DNA of 64,000 nucleotides from Thermaerobacter sp. FW80. Lineage in GTDB: Bacteria; Bacillota; Sulfobacillia; Thermaerobacterales; Thermaerobacteraceae. The translations under genes were made by a program, and so were the position numbers. Each line of letters opens with the position of its first letter. The first letter of the stretch is position 1. The DNA is taken from assembly GCF_004634385.1 (NCBI RefSeq), contig NZ_CP037895.1:2765245-2829244 (forward strand), written 5' to 3'. Of this stretch, positions 62,136 through 64,000 are shown piece after piece. The notes under the pieces are model-generated. The model saw only the letters and a list, made by a program, of their open reading frames with translations. It was not told the DNA's origin and made no database searches.

Positions 62136-64000
62136 TTGTCCCACCGCGGGGTGACGGTGTGGTTCACCGGCCTGCCCGGAGCCGGAAAGTCGACCCTGGC
62201 CCGCCAGGTGGCGGGCCGGCTGCGGCAGCAGGGCCTGCCCGTCGAGGTCCTCGACGGCGACGTCCTGCGCCAGAGCCTGTGTCGGGACCTGGGCTTCTCC
62301 GCCGACGACCGCCGGCGGCAGGCGGAGCGGGCGGCCTGGGTGGCGGCGACCCTGACCCGCCACGGGGTGATCGTCCTGGTGGCGGTCATCGCCCCCTACA
62401 GGGACAGCCGGGAGCAGGCCCGACGCGAGATCGGCGACTTCCTGGAGGTGTACGTGCGGGCGCCGCTGGAGGTGCTGATCCAGCGGGACCCCAAGGGCCT
62501 CTACCGCCGGGCGCTGGCCGGCGAGCTGCGCGGCCTGACCGGCCTGGACGACCCCTACGAGGAGCCCCTACAGCCGGATCTGGTCTGCGACACCGCCCGC
62601 GAGACCGTGGCCGAGAGCACGGCCCGCGTCCTCGCCCTGCTGGAGGAACGCGGCTACGTGCCGGCGGATGCCGCGGCGGCCCGTGGGGCCGGTGCCGGCG
62701 GATCGCCCGGCGGCTCCACCGGGGCGGAGCCCGCCGCCACCCCCGGCCGCGGGGGGCCGGTGCCGGGGGATGGCGCCGCGACCGGCGATGGCCGGCCCGG
62801 GGTGGCGGTCGCGGGGCGCCGCCCCGCGACCGCCACCCCGGCGGGGCCGGGCACGGCCGCCGCGGCCGTGCCGGGCCCCATCGCCCCCCACGGCGGTCGG
62901 CTGGTGTGGCGGGTGCTGGGCGGTGAGGCACGCCGGGCGGCCCTGGAGCGCGTCGCCGCCCTGCCCCGGCTGCCGCTGGACGAACTGGCCGCCGCCGACC
63001 TGGAGCTCCTGGCCACCGGCGCCTACAGCCCGCTGACCGGCTTCATGGACCGGGCGGACTACCAGGCCGTGGTGGAGGCCATGCGCCTGGCCAGCGGCGT
63101 GGTGTGGCCCCTGCCCGTCACCCTGGCCGTCTCTCGGGGGGAGGCGGCGGGGCTGCGGGAGGGGCAGGAGGTGGCGCTGGTCGACGCCGACCACGAGCCG
63201 GTGGCGATCCTCCAGGTGACGGACGTCTTCCCCTACGACAAGGAGCGGGAGGCGCGGGCGGTCTTCGGCACCGCGGACCCCGCCCATCCCGGGGTCGCCC
63301 GGCTCCTCCAGCGGGGCGAGGTGCTGGTTGCCGGCCCCATCTGGTACCTGGGCCGGCGGGATCGGCCGCTGCCCGTGGGACCCGACGGGGAGGCCACCGA
63401 GGGGCCGGCGCCCGAACCCGTGGAACGGGGGTCCGGCGCCGTGGCCCAGGCCGCAGACCCCTTCGCCCCCTACCGGCTGACGCCGTGGCAGACGCGGCGA
63501 CGCATGGACCGGTACGGCTGGCGGACCGTGGTGGGCTTCCAGACCCGCAATCCCGTCCACCGCGCCCACGAGTACCTGCAGAAGGTGGCCCTGGAGATGG
63601 TGGACGGCCTGCTGCTCCACCCGCTGGTGGGGCCGACCAAGGCCGACGACGTGCCCGCCCCGGTGCGGCTGCGCTGCTACCTCGAGCTCCTCCGCCACTA
63701 CTATCCCGCCCAGCGGGTGCTCTTCGCCGTCTTCCCCGCCGCCATGCGGTACGCCGGGCCACGGGAGGCGGTCTTCCACGCCCTGTGCCGGAAGAACTAC
63801 GGCTGCACCCACTTCATCGTCGGCCGCGATCACGCCGGCGTGGGCAACTACTACGGGACGTACGACGCCCAGCGCCTGTTCGACCGGTTCGACCCGGACG
63901 AACTCGGCATCACGCCCCTCAAGTTCGAGAACGCCTTCTTCTGCCGGCGCTGCGGCGGCATGGCCACCACGAAGACCTGCCCCCACGGCGACGACGACCG
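62136..64000 (+). CDS. sat: APS kinase-ATP sulfurylase fusion (3' end outside window)
   Basis: Sulfate-activating enzyme; about 621 residues are visible. N-terminal APS kinase: [20 protein letters not shown] (P-loop), [62 protein letters not shown] linker of about 70 low-complexity residues follows. C-terminal sulfurylase: [28 protein letters not shown], active-site [17 protein letters not shown] with HxxH and [12 protein letters not shown]. The order kinase-then-sulfurylase is that of animal PAPS synthases. TTG 62136 follows AAAGGTGG. Final residues CRRCGG...CPHG form a zinc-like Cys cluster at the window end. Confidence 0.93.
   Translation, partial: MSHRGVTVWFTGLPGAGKSTLARQVAGRLRQQGLPVEVLDGDVLRQSLCRDLGFSADDRRRQAERAAWVAATLTRHGVIVLVAVIAPYRDSREQARREIGDFLEVYVRAPLEVLIQRDPKGLYRRALAGELRGLTGLDDPYEEPLQPDLVCDTARETVAESTARVLALLEERGYVPADAAAARGAGAGGSPGGSTGAEPAATPGRGGPVPGDGAATGDGRPGVAVAGRRPATATPAGPGTAAAAVPGPIAPHGGRLVWRVLGGEARRAALERVAALPRLPLDELAAADLELLATGAYSPLTGFMDRADYQAVVEAMRLASGVVWPLPVTLAVSRGEAAGLREGQEVALVDADHEPVAILQVTDVFPYDKEREARAVFGTADPAHPGVARLLQRGEVLVAGPIWYLGRRDRPLPVGPDGEATEGPAPEPVERGSGAVAQAADPFAPYRLTPWQTRRRMDRYGWRTVVGFQTRNPVHRAHEYLQKVALEMVDGLLLHPLVGPTKADDVPAPVRLRCYLELLRHYYPAQRVLFAVFPAAMRYAGPREAVFHALCRKNYGCTHFIVGRDHAGVGNYYGTYDAQRLFDRFDPDELGITPLKFENAFFCRRCGGMATTKTCPHGDDD

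Noticed and set aside
1-64000. CRISPR arrays, tRNA or rRNA genes
   Set aside because: I looked for regularly spaced repeats with unique spacers, for tRNA-like cloverleafs and for conserved rRNA segments and saw none; the tandem arrays present have no spacers.

Overview
The window is very GC-rich (about 70% or more by eye), densely coded, and uses many GTG and TTG starts behind strong AGGAGG-type ribosome binding sites. SAM-I riboswitches, a sortase with an LPFTG substrate, a menaquinone pathway and a two-domain protein disulfide oxidoreductase together suggest a high-GC thermophilic member of the Firmicutes. A Thermaerobacter-like organism is my best guess; this is inference, no search was run.

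Region 1 (1-22.9 kb) is a metal-resistance and redox island. It holds a CopB-type P-ATPase (cut by the window start) behind a CsoR-like box, a four-helix-bundle Cys-rich copper protein with an IS256-family element inserted just upstream, an OmpR-type two-component system, a Met-rich multicopper oxidase, a TlpA-like thioredoxin with an Lgt-like membrane protein, a methyltransferase, a luciferase-family protein and a disulfide oxidoreductase with an in-frame TGA where its second active site should begin with Cys. A second P-ATPase with a YPC motif follows, translationally coupled to a MerR-family regulator and driven by a MerR-type promoter. After these come an ArsR/CmtR-like sensor with mercuric reductase, and a second two-component system with an interposed SHOCT protein.

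Region 2 (22.9-36 kb) is mixed: a MenE-like acyl-CoA ligase, an MFS exporter, an acetamidase/formamidase, a Doc/AbrB toxin-antitoxin pair bracketed by two copies of one hairpin, a third two-component system with an adjacent ABC transporter, a 38-residue membrane peptide, an FAD oxidase and a GNAT acetyltransferase.

Region 3 (36-44 kb) is menaquinone biosynthesis on the minus strand: menA, menF, a menD-menH fusion and menB. With menE in region 2 this covers most steps from chorismate to demethylmenaquinone.

Region 4 (44-64 kb) is sulfur and methionine metabolism. SAM-I riboswitches control metF-type/metB-type genes (plus strand) and metE (minus strand); between them lie a sortase and its LPFTG-anchored substrate. 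A nucleotidyltransferase (MNT) gene follows, then a sulfate-assimilation operon: siroheme synthase, sulfite/nitrite reductase, Fe-S APS reductase, an unknown protein, and an APS kinase-ATP sulfurylase fusion cut by the window end.

The most striking unexplained signals are a 13-base motif, GGACGAACCGGCC, found exactly ten times between 27.5 and 58.7 kb in both orientations and four translation phases, and the candidate selenocysteine codon at 12468-12470.
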